The position numbers and the translations under genes were made by a program. A stretch of DNA of 64,000 bases from Roseofilum capinflatum BLCC-M114. Lineage in GTDB: Bacteria > Cyanobacteriota > Cyanobacteriia > Cyanobacteriales > Desertifilaceae. Every line of letters begins with the position of its first letter. Position 1 is the stretch's first letter. The DNA lies in contig NZ_JAQOSO010000082.1 of the NCBI RefSeq assembly GCF_030068505.1, positions 110,674 to 174,673 on the forward strand. Reading direction: 5' to 3'. Shown here one piece after another: positions 44,204 through 53,648 of the stretch. Under the pieces are notes generated by a model, which was given only the letters and a program-made list of their open reading frames with translations, did no database searches and had not been told where the DNA came from.

Positions 44204-44278
44204 ATAACTGCAAGGGGATAGAGCTTAGGTTACACTTTTAGTAACACTCCGATTTTTTCTCTCTAGGATGGTTTCATG
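44204..44278. repeat. Left direct repeat flanking the toxin-antitoxin locus
   Basis: A 75-base sequence from ataactgcaaggggata to ctctaggatggtttcatg recurs at 45208-45283. There it forms the leader and start codon of the lipase gene. The two copies agree at roughly five of six bases, with the closest match in taggttaca...agtaacactc and tctctctagga. Confidence 0.8.
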
Positions 44279-44307
44279 TGGGGTACGCAATAATCACTTT
44301 CGCTGTA

Positions 44308-44668
44308 TTATTCACCAGCAGTTGCTAGAATTTCTGCATACAAAGCCTCACTGACTCGAAAATTAGCCTCTTCAATCAGACAATCGATAATGGGTCGCAC
44401 TTCTACGATCAATTGCCTATGCTTGGCCACTAACAAAATGCCTAACAGACCGGTAATTGAGAGTCCTAAACGGATAGCTTGTCTGCGTCCAAGACGTTCA
44501 TCAATTAATAACTCGTCTGCCTGAACTTCTAAGGCCAGAGCGATCGCCTCCGATTCTCCAATATCCAAATGATACAATTGTTGCAGCGTTTCAATGAGTT
44601 GGCGATCGCCAGGCAAACCAACCTCAATCCAATCCATTCAAAACCGAAGTGTCACTGACAACAATCAT
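44308..44668 (-). pseudogene. PIN-domain (DUF3368, VapC-like) toxin, frameshifted and deleted
   Basis: The gene begins at an ATG (44668) that overlaps the antitoxin stop (ATGA) and reads MIVVSDTSVLNGLD before a stop. That start is the normal beginning of a DUF3368 PIN toxin with its first catalytic Asp. The rest of the domain continues in another frame from about 44637 (WIEVGLPGDRQLIETLQQLYHL, GESEAIALALE, ELLIDERLGRR). About 40 residues between the two parts are absent. The toxin is therefore broken by a deletion plus frameshift. Confidence 0.85.
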
Positions 44669-44910
44669 AACCATCCTTTAGATTGTAAATACTGGATATC
44701 TTCGCGCAACTCCGAGACATCATAATGGAGGTTTATCCCGCGCTCTGCTAGGATTTTCTGAAATCGAATCTGGGAGAAATTGAGCAACCGAGCAGCCTTC
44801 CCTAGACTAATTTTTTCCTGCTGAAATAACAACAGAACTAGCTCTAGCAGTAGCTCATCTTCAGACCAACCACTAGCGGCAACAATTTCATCAGAAATAA
44901 TTAAACTCAT
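44665..44910 (-). CDS. UPF0175-family antitoxin
   Basis: An 81-residue protein of the UPF0175 family: MSLIISDEIVAASGWSEDEL at the start, then LFQQEKISLGKAARLLNFSQ, a helix-turn-helix-like region that would bind DNA or the toxin. UPF0175 genes pair with DUF3368 PIN toxins. The partner here is broken, so this antitoxin is probably an orphan. The start ATG at 44910 is preceded by about 370 bases of repeat-rich DNA. Confidence 0.85.
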   Translation of the reverse strand: MSLIISDEIVAASGWSEDELLLELVLLLFQQEKISLGKAARLLNFSQIRFQKILAERGINLHYDVSELREDIQYLQSKGWL

Positions 44911-45207
44911 AGTGTTATATCAATTAACAATTTTCATAACGAACAACGAGTATTGGTTGGGGGCAGTGGTTAAACCACTAGCTATCGTTAGGAGGATTAT
45001 CGCTCATTCTCACGTCCCCCCGATCTTATCCCAGAATGGCATAATATCAAGTCCGGTTTCCGCAAGCGGACATGAAAATTTGTTAAGAAGCGGGCAAGAT
45101 GCCCGCACTCCTCGAATTCTTTGATATGACTGGAGTGGGAGCATCTTGCTCCCTGGATTTTTAATTAGGGTATTTCCGCTTCGCGGACATGAATAAGCGA
45201 ATTTGAT
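44911..45207. other. Repeat-rich intergenic region
   Basis: No gene is visible between the antitoxin and the lipase leader. Two short hairpins are clear: gcgggca-aga-tgcccgc (45090-45106) and gggagca-tct-tgctccc (45137-45153). The segment cagaatggcataa near 45033 resembles the start of the left repeat near 44195. The palindromic words ccgcaagcgg and ccgcttcgcgg also appear. Confidence 0.6.
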
Positions 45208-45283
45208 ATAACTGCACGGGTATGGAGGCTAGGTTACAATTTATAGTAACACTCGGATTTTGTCTCTCTAGGATTTTTTCATG
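45208..45283. repeat. Right direct repeat, leader of the lipase gene
   Basis: This is the partner of 44204-44278 and contains the lipase start codon at its 3' end. It may hold the lipase promoter, and the left copy then would be an extra promoter-like sequence with no gene behind it. Confidence 0.8.
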
Positions 45284-45874
45284 ACAACTCACAACCCGGT
45301 TTTACTCATTCATGGTATTGATGACACTGGAGCCGTGTTTAAGAAAATGGCGGCGGTGTTAGAGCGTCAAGGATGGTTCACCTATGCTCTGGATTTAGTA
45401 CCCAATAATGGTAATGTGGGTTTAGATCGATTGGCCGAACAGATTAAGGGGTATGTAGACCAAGCCTTTAGTCAAGATATACGCTTCGATATCGTAGCTT
45501 TTAGTATGGGAGGAATCATTAGCCGATACTACTTGCAGCGCTTGGGAGGGTTAAAAAGATGCGATCGCTTCATTACCCTATCTTCTCCCCATAATGGTAG
45601 CCTAATGGCCTACTTCCGCCAAAACCCCGGTTGCGTACAAATGCGTCCCAATAGTGAGTTTTTGCAAGATTTAAATCGAGATCTGGATCGACTGAATTCG
45701 ATTCAGTTTACCTCTATTTGGACGAACAACGATTTAATGATTTTGCCCGCCAACAGTTCTCAAGTTCCCGTGGGCAAAAATATCACGGTTCCTGTTCTTA
45801 TTCATCCTTGGATGTTAACCGACGATCGCACCATTGAGTTAGTCGTGCAATGCTTACAGCGCTTCGCGCGGTAA
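45281..45874 (+). CDS. Alpha/beta hydrolase, lipase-like
   Basis: A 197-residue hydrolase with HGIDDTG in PVLLIHGIDDTGAVFKKM, the oxyanion loop region, and the nucleophile elbow AFSMGG (A-x-S-x-G). The catalytic His is probably in the C-terminal IHPWMLTDDRTIE region. The arrangement resembles small triacylglycerol lipases or the EstA/PGAP1-like group. A signal sequence is not seen, so the enzyme may be cytoplasmic or membrane-associated. Its substrate is not known. It ends 17 bases before the convergent methyltransferase gene. Confidence 0.8.
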   Translation: MTTHNPVLLIHGIDDTGAVFKKMAAVLERQGWFTYALDLVPNNGNVGLDRLAEQIKGYVDQAFSQDIRFDIVAFSMGGIISRYYLQRLGGLKRCDRFITLSSPHNGSLMAYFRQNPGCVQMRPNSEFLQDLNRDLDRLNSIQFTSIWTNNDLMILPANSSQVPVGKNITVPVLIHPWMLTDDRTIELVVQCLQRFAR

Positions 45875-45890
45875 TAGGTAATAGGTTTTC

Positions 45891-47510
45891 TTAAAGTACG
45901 ATCGCCAGGATCTGATCGCAAAGGGTATGAATTTCTCCTTCAGAGTCAATGATTTTAATGTGTAGGCGATCGCGCTCCGGTTGGATCTCTTCTGGATGAT
46001 AAAATTGGGCAATCCAGCCACTATAAACATAATTGGGTTTTCCCCAATATTGAGCCACATCGGGACGCAGACAAGTGGGTAAACAGCGCTGTGTCAGTGT
46101 GTCATTGAGGAAAATTTGGATATCTTCAACAGTTATATCAGAATGCAAAGCAACCACCCATCCTTCCAATTCTAAAATCATCCCTGGGCCATCTGAAGTC
46201 GCTTGAAGGGTGGCGCGGTCTAAATTAGATTGAATATTATTAGACCAAATATTATCTAAGACTTTGGAGCGCCACCAATTGGTCTGAGAGCGAATCACAT
46301 CTTTCCAAGTGGTTTTAGGGGCTGGTTGAGTCCGTATACCATCCGGTAATAAGGTTTTCATCCAGTTTAAGACAATAATCCGTTCTTTCTGGCGATCGCT
46401 CACTGCTTTAATCATCAGGATACCGGTTTCTAAATCCACTTCCTCCGGTAGACTGAATGCACACCACCATCCAGCTTGTTCCGTCCATCGCGGATCGATG
46501 TCCAAAACTTGCGCTGCTTTTGGAGAAGGAGTGGACGGGATACATTTTTGCAGTAATTGATTCCCCCCTTCTCCTTTCCACCACACTTGGATTTCTGCCA
46601 CTCCATGATCCGGTTGCACTATGGCGCTCCATCCCCGCAGAAAAAATCGCCCCTGATCGTCCATGAAATAGTCTTCTAGAGCGCCTTTGGGGGTAAAATT
46701 GATGTTTAAATCAGAAAAGTCGCGATCGGGGGCTTTAACGACCACATAGAGGTCTTGTAGGGTAAAGGCTCTGGGGATACGAGTATAAGAAACTTTATCA
46801 CCCATCGAAGCGGCGATCGCCCCCTTCACAAACTCCTCCGTCACCCAAGTCGAACCATATTCCGCCCGATCCAGAGATTGACTTTCACTTTGTTCCACAA
46901 ATAAAATCCCCGATTCCGGCATCTCATAACCGGGTGGTTTCACCGCTTCATCATGAACGCTAAACAGCAATAAACCACCGGGTAAAAGTAAATCATCTAA
47001 GCGCTTTAACCATTGGACAAACCGATCTGCGGGCAAGTGACTAAACAAAGAATAAACCACAATACAATCAAACTGTTCTCCACACTCATAACTCTCCGGA
47101 TCGATCGCCGAGTAAATCCCATGCACCCCCAACTCTTGCCCAACATAATCAACCGCATCCGTATAAATATCGGAAGCCCAAACCTTGTGTGGATCGAGCT
47201 TGTTCACCCAAAATCGCGTTAACCGTCCATACCCACAAGCAAACTCTAAAAAACGGTCAATATTATGCCAATCCCGATGATGCCATTGGATCGCTTGATC
47301 CACGCGATCGACAATCTCCTGAGCCGACTTAAAATAAGCCAGCATCGCCTGCTCTTGCTCTCCTTTATAACTCGGCGTATCTAACAGAAAAAGCAACATC
47401 TCATCTTTGAGATGAATCTGGGAATTAAAGGACTCTAACCCACCCACTCGATCCCACAAGTATGCTCGAACCAAATCGGAGGTCAATGGCTGAATAGTCT
47501 GAGGTTTCAT
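45891..47510 (-). CDS. SAM methyltransferase fused to a large C-terminal region
   Basis: A 539-residue protein. Residues about 60-190 form a class I methyltransferase: motif I FLEFACGYGRLTRFWV, the acidic region VWASDIYTDAVDYV, and CIVVYSLFSHLPADRF with LLPGGLLLFSVHD. The C-terminal about 340 residues contain two similar-looking modules that start with GRFFLRGWSAIVQPDHGVAEI and ILELEGWVVALHSDITVEDI. They look like beta-sandwich carbohydrate-binding modules. The ATG at 47510 is preferred over a TTG at 47525. It is 15 bases after the hybrid kinase gene upstream. It may methylate a glycan or lipid. Confidence 0.7.
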   Translation of the reverse strand: MKPQTIQPLTSDLVRAYLWDRVGGLESFNSQIHLKDEMLLFLLDTPSYKGEQEQAMLAYFKSAQEIVDRVDQAIQWHHRDWHNIDRFLEFACGYGRLTRFWVNKLDPHKVWASDIYTDAVDYVGQELGVHGIYSAIDPESYECGEQFDCIVVYSLFSHLPADRFVQWLKRLDDLLLPGGLLLFSVHDEAVKPPGYEMPESGILFVEQSESQSLDRAEYGSTWVTEEFVKGAIAASMGDKVSYTRIPRAFTLQDLYVVVKAPDRDFSDLNINFTPKGALEDYFMDDQGRFFLRGWSAIVQPDHGVAEIQVWWKGEGGNQLLQKCIPSTPSPKAAQVLDIDPRWTEQAGWWCAFSLPEEVDLETGILMIKAVSDRQKERIIVLNWMKTLLPDGIRTQPAPKTTWKDVIRSQTNWWRSKVLDNIWSNNIQSNLDRATLQATSDGPGMILELEGWVVALHSDITVEDIQIFLNDTLTQRCLPTCLRPDVAQYWGKPNYVYSGWIAQFYHPEEIQPERDRLHIKIIDSEGEIHTLCDQILAIVL

Positions 47511-47525
47511 CGATCCATCATACAA

Positions 47526-50393
47526 TTATTGCTTCTGTTGTTCTAATACAGATTTAACATGATTAAATTCTACTTCAATTTGGGCAATTTTCTCACCCAA
47601 CTTTACCAGACTCGCCGTTTGCGCTTCAGCTTCTAGATCTCGGCATAAATTCGCCAAAGCCTTAGCCCCAAAGGTTCGCGAGCTACCCTTAAGGGTATGA
47701 GCTTTAATGGTTAACGTTTCCTTATCTTCTGTTTGGGCAGACTGCTTCATCTCTTCCAGAATTTTGGGCACATCTTGCAAATATTGATCGATCAACTCGG
47801 TAAAAAATTCCGGGTCATCTTCGCTATCCAACTCATCTCGCAGGCGATTAAAAATCTCCCAATCTAAGCTTTCTTCTCTTCCCGGATTCATGGTTAAATT
47901 TAACTTAACTGGAGCAGATACCGTGTTCAGTTCTTGCAGCTTACTTTTAGCTCGGTCTAACGCCGCTTTCAGGGCTTCGGCTTTCACCGGTTTACTGACA
48001 TAATCATCCATCCCCGCTTCTAGACATTGCCATTGATTGCCATCGGCGGCTCCAGCAGTCATGGCAATAATATGGGGACGTTGGGATGTTTGCCAAGTTT
48101 GACAAATGTATCGAGTCGCTTCGAGTCCATCCATTTCCGGCATTTGCACATCCATTAAAATGATATGATAAAATTGCCGTTGCAGGGCTTCAATCACTTC
48201 TAAGCCATTGCTGACCACATCGGCGCGATAACCTAAACGGTCTAACATTTTTATCGCCACTCTTTGATTGACGCTGTTATCTTCAGCCAGGAGAATGCGT
48301 AGAGTATAAACGGAGGAATCTTCTGGGGAAGTTTCTGGTTTTTCTAAGGGGGCGTTCTGGTTTCCCGTCTCTAGTGGGGTGACGGGAGGTTGGGAGAATG
48401 GAGGTTTAGAGTTATCTTCTGAATGATCTGAATCATGGGCATCGGATGTATCGGGAATAAATTCCGTGGGGGAGGTATGGGGATCAACGGTGCGTCCTGC
48501 ACAAAGACTGATTAAAATCCGGTGAAATTGGGAGAGTTTAATGGGTTTAGAGAGGGTAGAATCAAATTTTGTTTGGTAGGACTTGTCGATCAGGCTGGTA
48601 AAGGTGAGTAAGATTAAGGGCAGGGAGTCGCGATCGCGGTATTGGCGAATCCGATCTACTAAATTCTCTAAGGATTCTCCTTCTGGAAGCGCCCCCAAAA
48701 CTGCAACATCAAAGGGAATAGAGCGCTCCATCCAGTTCATCACCTCTTCTGGGGTACTCAGCTCTAAACTATTCATTCCCCAGCGTTGGGCGTGATCTTT
48801 GAGAATGCGGCGATTGGTTGCCGAGCGATCGAGAATTAAGATCCGCTTGTCTCGCAGTTGGGGTTGGCTATTGCGTAAATGGATGGGAATCGGCGATCGC
48901 GCCCCTTCCGCCACAATGGTAAAGTGAAATTCGGCTCCCTCTCCCTCTTCACTTTCCACCCACATTTTACCGCCCATTAACTCACTTAAGCGCTTGCAAA
49001 TTGATAATCCTAAACCCGTTCCTCCATAGCGACGAGTTGTCGAAGCATCTACCTGGGAAAAGGACTGAAAAAGTTTATTTTGCACTTTCTTAGAAATACC
49101 AATCCCGGTATCTTTAACCATAAATTTTACGTCATAAGAAACTTTTTCTGCCAGATCGGGAATCGGACTCGAATCCCCCCCTACACGGGTTGAACTTACT
49201 TGTACCCAAACTTCTCCTTCTTGGGTGAATTTAACACCATTGCCAATTAAATTCACCAAAATTTGCCGCAACCGGGTCACATCTCCCACTAAAGCATGGG
49301 GAGTTTGAGGATCGATTTCATAGGCCAAATTCAAACCTTTTTCGGCCGCATGGGTACTTAATAAATCCAAGGAATCTTCAACACATTCATATAAATCAAA
49401 AGGTTGAGTTTCTAATTCCAGCTTACCCGCTTCTATTTTGGAGAAATCTAAAATATCATTAATAATCGTCAGCAAAGATTGGCCGCTATTGCGGATCGTG
49501 TCTACATATTCTAATTGTTCTTCATCCAATTCTGTATCCAACAATAAGCCCGTCATTCCCAGCACCCCATTCATGGGCGTGCGGATTTCATGACTCATAA
49601 CTGCTAAAAAGTCAGATTTCAGCCGAGTAGCGGATTGAGCTTCTTCCAGAGCCAGATCCAGGGCTTTATTTTTGGCTTTGAGTTCTTGGGTAATCTTGGT
49701 TTTTTCCTGTTCCGCTAATTTGATCGCTTGGATATAGTCTCGAATTTGCCGAAGTCCCGGATAAAAAATCAAGGCTCCTTCCAGGAACAGCACCACTAAG
49801 GTTAATCCAAATACGGCTAATTGAACTTGGCGAGCCGTATTTAAGTGGGGGGCGCTCTGAGCATACCATTGGCTAGTAATGGCCTCAATCTGGCGATCGC
49901 AAGTTGTCCCTTGTTGCCATAACTGCTCTTCTGAGGCACGGGGGGCTACTTCTGGATTCACCAGCGTTTCCGTCAGATCCCACATCTGCTCATAGCAACC
50001 CTCAATTTCTGCCCACCTCTGTCCTAAGTCAGCCTGATTTGGCCCCACCTGTAATCCCAACATCTCCTCTTGGAGCCTCTCATAAATCTCTTGCCATTCT
50101 TGGCGCACCCGGACTAAATCTTCCACTCTAGGGAGCTGCTCAAACTCCGTAAAGTCCTGAGTAATGGCAACCCCTTGTCCGGTTACCGTTGTGGTTAAGC
50201 GGCGATAATTCTCCATTGACTCCAAAACCCGACTGTAGCGAATCTCCTGTTTCAGAGTACGCTGAATCAAAATTTGACTCGACATTGACAACAGAGCCAC
50301 AATGCCCAAAGACGCTAAGGACAGAATGGCTAAACGCCGAATCGAGGGGCGAGACATTTCTGGGTTGGAAGAATCATCGATGTTTGGATTCAC
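47526..50393 (-). CDS. Hybrid histidine kinase with two receivers and an Hpt domain
   Basis: A 955-residue sensor kinase. A membrane helix ([20 protein letters not shown]), a periplasmic sensor region and a second helix ([20 protein letters not shown]) precede the kinase. The HisKA box is [18 protein letters not shown] at about residue 265. The ATPase is typical, with N, G1 and G2 boxes ([18 protein letters not shown]). The first receiver is degenerate ([10 protein letters not shown] lacks the phospho-Asp). The second is intact ([11 protein letters not shown] and [13 protein letters not shown]). The Hpt box is [18 protein letters not shown]. The start is a GTG at 50393. Phosphate probably flows to the second receiver and the Hpt. 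Confidence 0.92.
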   Translation of the reverse strand: MNPNIDDSSNPEMSRPSIRRLAILSLASLGIVALLSMSSQILIQRTLKQEIRYSRVLESMENYRRLTTTVTGQGVAITQDFTEFEQLPRVEDLVRVRQEWQEIYERLQEEMLGLQVGPNQADLGQRWAEIEGCYEQMWDLTETLVNPEVAPRASEEQLWQQGTTCDRQIEAITSQWYAQSAPHLNTARQVQLAVFGLTLVVLFLEGALIFYPGLRQIRDYIQAIKLAEQEKTKITQELKAKNKALDLALEEAQSATRLKSDFLAVMSHEIRTPMNGVLGMTGLLLDTELDEEQLEYVDTIRNSGQSLLTIINDILDFSKIEAGKLELETQPFDLYECVEDSLDLLSTHAAEKGLNLAYEIDPQTPHALVGDVTRLRQILVNLIGNGVKFTQEGEVWVQVSSTRVGGDSSPIPDLAEKVSYDVKFMVKDTGIGISKKVQNKLFQSFSQVDASTTRRYGGTGLGLSICKRLSELMGGKMWVESEEGEGAEFHFTIVAEGARSPIPIHLRNSQPQLRDKRILILDRSATNRRILKDHAQRWGMNSLELSTPEEVMNWMERSIPFDVAVLGALPEGESLENLVDRIRQYRDRDSLPLILLTFTSLIDKSYQTKFDSTLSKPIKLSQFHRILISLCAGRTVDPHTSPTEFIPDTSDAHDSDHSEDNSKPPFSQPPVTPLETGNQNAPLEKPETSPEDSSVYTLRILLAEDNSVNQRVAIKMLDRLGYRADVVSNGLEVIEALQRQFYHIILMDVQMPEMDGLEATRYICQTWQTSQRPHIIAMTAGAADGNQWQCLEAGMDDYVSKPVKAEALKAALDRAKSKLQELNTVSAPVKLNLTMNPGREESLDWEIFNRLRDELDSEDDPEFFTELIDQYLQDVPKILEEMKQSAQTEDKETLTIKAHTLKGSSRTFGAKALANLCRDLEAEAQTASLVKLGEKIAQIEVEFNHVKSVLEQQKQ

Positions 50394-50546
50394 GGCATTT
50401 AAGGGTTAATCTAGGGCAATCTTTCAAGATCGAGGGACAATATATAGGGTAGCTCTAGGATAAGAACACTGTATGTAACTTTATCGCAGTGAGTTATATC
50501 CTCACCTTTCCCCACCCTATGACAGGTTTTTGTTAATCTAATCATC

Positions 50547-52109
50547 ATGCTCCTGACTGCCCAATTATTACTAGATTACCAACGCTGTCATCGCCGAGCG
50601 TTTCTGGATGTGTACGGAGACGATCGCCAACGAGACCCTCCGAGTGACTATCTGTTGAAATTAAGACAGGATAGCTCTGCCTACCAAAAAACGATCCTTG
50701 CTCATCATTCCTATCATAAACCAGAGTATGCCCAGGGCAATTGGCAAGAAGGGACTTTAGCAACCCTCGCTCTGATGCAAGAGGGCGTAGACACTATCTA
50801 TCACGGGATTCTCTGGCTTGAGGAAGCGGATTTAGAAGGGCTGGAGTTGCCCCCTTTTCTGAGTCAGCACTGGGCAAAGTTCTCTTATTTGAGTCGTCCG
50901 AGTTTGTGGGTAAAAACGCCAGGGGAGTCGAAGTTTGGCCCCTGGAAATATACTCCAGTGGAGATAAAATGGGGGAAACGTCCGAAGCGAGAATATCAAA
51001 TGGTCTCGGTGTTTCATGCTTGGATTTTAAGTCAGATCCAAGGGGAATGGCCGGATACAGTAGACCTGATTTTAAGGGATCGATCGCCCTATACGGTGGA
51101 TCTCGTCCGTCTTTGGCCAGAGTTTCAAATCCTGCTAGGGCAAATGTTGACCCTGCTCCTAGAGTCGGATGAACCGGAAGTGTTTATCAGTCGGCAAAAA
51201 TGCAGTCTCTGTCAATGGTTAACGACTTGTCATCAAGTCGCCCAACACCAAAATCATCTCTCTTTGATTCCTGGAATTACTCCAAAACGCTATGAGCGTC
51301 TCCAGGAGCTAGGGTTAACCTCCCTAGAATCCTTGACAACTGAACCCTTACCGGATTTAAGCCAAGAATTTGGCCAGCAGGTGAGCCAGCAAATCATCCG
51401 TCAAGCGCAATCGAGTTTAGAACAACGGGCGATCGCGCTCCACCCCTGGAGTCCCGACGATTTTCCCATTACCCCGGTGGAACTCTATTTTGATATCGAA
51501 ACCGAACCCGACTTAAATCTAGAATATCTCTTCGGCGTTTTAGTCATCGATCGCACGGCCCAACGCTCCCGGTTTTACCCCTTTTTAGCCGAATCTCCCG
51601 ACGATCAACAGCGAATGTGGCAAGACTTTCTAGAACTGGTGAATCGCTACGATCCCATGCCCATTTTCCATTTTTGCGAATATGAAGTCAAAGCCGTCAG
51701 CGCCTTAGCGCAACGGTTTGGCACACCCTCATCGGAATTAAAACCCCTGATCCGGCGCTTTGTAGATATTCACGAACGGGTGACTCGGTTTGTCACCCTC
51801 CCCATTGAAAGCTATGCCCTCAAAACCATTGCCCGATGGATGGGGTTTGAATGGCGAGATGAGAGCGCCAGTGGAGCGCAAACCGTCTATTGGTACGACC
51901 AATGGCTCCAAAGCGGCGATCGCACCTTCTTAGAGCGCATTATTTGCTATAACGAAGACGACTGTCGAGCCACCTACCATGTCAAAGACTGGTTAGTGTC
52001 CTTCCTCCGACAAATGCCGCCCCCAAATCAACAAATCCCGCTTCAGTCCGTCCATGTTGGCAATTTCGGGCAAATGGCCCCAACAGTCAAATCCCAGCTT
52101 CTGGAATAG
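50547..52109 (+). CDS. TM0106-family RecB-like putative nuclease
   Basis: A 520-residue protein of the TM0106 RecB-like family. The N-terminus (QLLLDYQRCHRRAFLDVYGD) starts the domain. A cysteine pattern CSLCQWLTTCHQ with an upstream Cys may bind an iron-sulfur cluster. The C-terminal RNase H-like domain has VELYFDIETEPDLNLEYLFG with the D-x-E of the exonuclease fold, plus ICYNEDDCRATYHVKDW. The last 39 residues lie over the convergent GNAT gene and are probably an extended tail. It likely cuts or processes DNA, but no partner is seen. Confidence 0.85.
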   Translation: MLLTAQLLLDYQRCHRRAFLDVYGDDRQRDPPSDYLLKLRQDSSAYQKTILAHHSYHKPEYAQGNWQEGTLATLALMQEGVDTIYHGILWLEEADLEGLELPPFLSQHWAKFSYLSRPSLWVKTPGESKFGPWKYTPVEIKWGKRPKREYQMVSVFHAWILSQIQGEWPDTVDLILRDRSPYTVDLVRLWPEFQILLGQMLTLLLESDEPEVFISRQKCSLCQWLTTCHQVAQHQNHLSLIPGITPKRYERLQELGLTSLESLTTEPLPDLSQEFGQQVSQQIIRQAQSSLEQRAIALHPWSPDDFPITPVELYFDIETEPDLNLEYLFGVLVIDRTAQRSRFYPFLAESPDDQQRMWQDFLELVNRYDPMPIFHFCEYEVKAVSALAQRFGTPSSELKPLIRRFVDIHERVTRFVTLPIESYALKTIARWMGFEWRDESASGAQTVYWYDQWLQSGDRTFLERIICYNEDDCRATYHVKDWLVSFLRQMPPPNQQIPLQSVHVGNFGQMAPTVKSQLLE

Positions 52110-52499
52110 GGCAATACTGGGTTGATTGTGGGAGAAAATGAGGGCGACTAAGCTGGTGATACCCAAACCCGGCCCGGAGGCGATCGCTTGGGTTAATAAC
52201 TCCCGACCAATCCCTTTACGGTGAAATCCAGGATCGATGTAAATACTCACTTCCGCCGTAGATTGATAGGCAGGACGGCCATTTAAAAAATGATTCAAAC
52301 TCAGCCACCCTACAATCTGGCCATCTATCTCCTTAACCCAAAGCGGCCGGGAACTCGGAGAATGGTCTTGATACCAGGGAAGACGACTTTCAACGGAAAT
52401 CGGCAGCAAATCGGCCGTGGCCAAACGGCAAGGAACAGAGGCGTTGTAAATTTCAACTATTTTCGGTAAATCGGCTTCACGGGAATATCTGATGGTCAT
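51993..52499 (-). CDS. GNAT-family N-acetyltransferase
   Basis: A 168-residue acetyltransferase with MTIRYSREADLPKIVEIYNA at the start and the acetyl-CoA loop HRKGIGRELLTQAI at about 110, followed by FSHNQPSIALFQKLGFDCWG. This is the pattern of phosphinothricin or amino-acid acetyltransferases (PAT family). The ATG at 52499 is used in place of a TTG at 52508. It overlaps the end of the nuclease gene by 117 bases on the opposite strand. Confidence 0.85.
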   Translation of the reverse strand: MTIRYSREADLPKIVEIYNASVPCRLATADLLPISVESRLPWYQDHSPSSRPLWVKEIDGQIVGWLSLNHFLNGRPAYQSTAEVSIYIDPGFHRKGIGRELLTQAIASGPGLGITSLVALIFSHNQPSIALFQKLGFDCWGHLPEIANMDGLKRDLLIWGRHLSEEGH

Positions 52500-52672
52500 G
52501 CCAAGCAAGAATTTAGGCTACCCAAACGCAAGGAAAATCTCAGAGAGCAGTATAACTGATGGAGAGAAATTCAAGGTTAAGATCAATACAGAATTAAATT
52601 CCATGGGTCAGATACCGGCAAAATCCGGGAACTGAACCCCCTGTAAAACCGTTCAACTCAACAACCCAACCT

Positions 52673-52996
52673 ATGGATAACAATAATTTGATTAATCAAT
52701 TGCTCATGCTGGGAGTCGGAACCACCTCTATCGTCGCTGAGAAGCTCAAAGAGGCCAGCGACGAATGGGTGAAAAACGGCACGATTAACCCAGATCAGGC
52801 AAAAAACATGATGGATGACCTGGTAGAAAAGCTCAAAACCGAGCAAGGAAGCTTTGATGAACAGTTTCAGCGCCAACTGCGAAATTTATTGATGGATTGG
52901 GGGGTTCCCCGTCAGTCAGAGATGGATGAGTTGCGGGGAAGGCTAGACCGATTGGAGCGCCAGGTGCGAGACTTGGAAAATAAACTTTGGCGTTAA
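52673..52996 (+). CDS. Phasin-family protein
   Basis: A 107-residue all-helical protein. It starts [20 protein letters not shown], has [20 protein letters not shown] in the middle, and ends in a leucine-rich coiled coil ([19 protein letters not shown]). This matches the poly(hydroxyalkanoate) granule-associated phasin family (PF05597), which coats PHA granules or regulates them. It is followed by the FKBP gene 40 bases later on the same strand. Confidence 0.8.
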   Translation: MDNNNLINQLLMLGVGTTSIVAEKLKEASDEWVKNGTINPDQAKNMMDDLVEKLKTEQGSFDEQFQRQLRNLLMDWGVPRQSEMDELRGRLDRLERQVRDLENKLWR

Positions 52997-53036
52997 TGAC
53001 GCTGTTGAATCGACGATCGCATTGAGGAAAACTTAC

Positions 53037-53582
53037 GTGAAAGAAATTTGGATTACCTTTGGGGTAATGGCGACCTGTGCCGTGATTTTGGTGGCAGCAC
53101 AACTGTTTAGCTCCCCCAGTCAGGCGAATGCTGCTAAGGTATCAGAGGTTTCCCTTCCAGAAATCACTGAAATCAGCAATCAAGGAGCAACTGAACTGAT
53201 GGCTAGTGCCGAAAATAGCGCCGAAAATTTAGCACCCGCAGAAGCGACCATGACCCCATCGGGTCTCAAGTATGTCGATCTGGTTGAGGGAGATGGAAAA
53301 AGCCCCAGTAAAGGCGATAAAGTGGTGGTTCACTATACGGGAACTTTAGAAAATGGGAAAAAATTCGATAGTTCCCGCGATCGTAACAATCCCTTTACCT
53401 TCACCATTGGCGTTGGCCAAGTGATCAAAGGTTGGGATGAGGGGGTCATGTCCATGAAAGTGGGTGGCCGCAGACAGCTCACCATTCCCCCAGATTTAGG
53501 CTACGGAGCCAGAGGTGCAGGCGGTGTCATTCCCCCCAATGCCACCTTGATTTTTGATGTGGAACTCTTGGACGTTAAATAA
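53037..53582 (+). CDS. FKBP-type peptidyl-prolyl cis-trans isomerase, exported
   Basis: A 181-residue protein. Residues 1-32 form a signal peptide with a hydrophobic core ([20 protein letters not shown]) and a SQANA-A cleavage site. The FKBP domain begins at about residue 80: [46 protein letters not shown]. All core residues for rotamase function are there. The start is a GTG at 53037 with GAGGAAAA 9 bases upstream. A TTG at 53022 would extend the protein without need. It probably folds proteins in the lumen or periplasm. Confidence 0.9.
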   Translation: MKEIWITFGVMATCAVILVAAQLFSSPSQANAAKVSEVSLPEITEISNQGATELMASAENSAENLAPAEATMTPSGLKYVDLVEGDGKSPSKGDKVVVHYTGTLENGKKFDSSRDRNNPFTFTIGVGQVIKGWDEGVMSMKVGGRRQLTIPPDLGYGARGAGGVIPPNATLIFDVELLDVK

Positions 53583-53619
53583 TCTCCTGTCCCTGTGAAG
53601 GCCAGGTAAAGATCCCCCC

Positions 53620-53647
53620 AACCCCCTGCTTTTTAAGCCAGGGGGTT
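53620..53647. terminator. Bidirectional terminator between FKBP and hypD
   Basis: The arms aaccccctg (53620-53628) and cagggggtt (53639-53647) form a GC-rich hairpin. The plus side has gggggttttc after the hairpin. The two convergent genes (FKBP and hypD) share it. Confidence 0.8.
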
Positions 53648-53648
53648 T

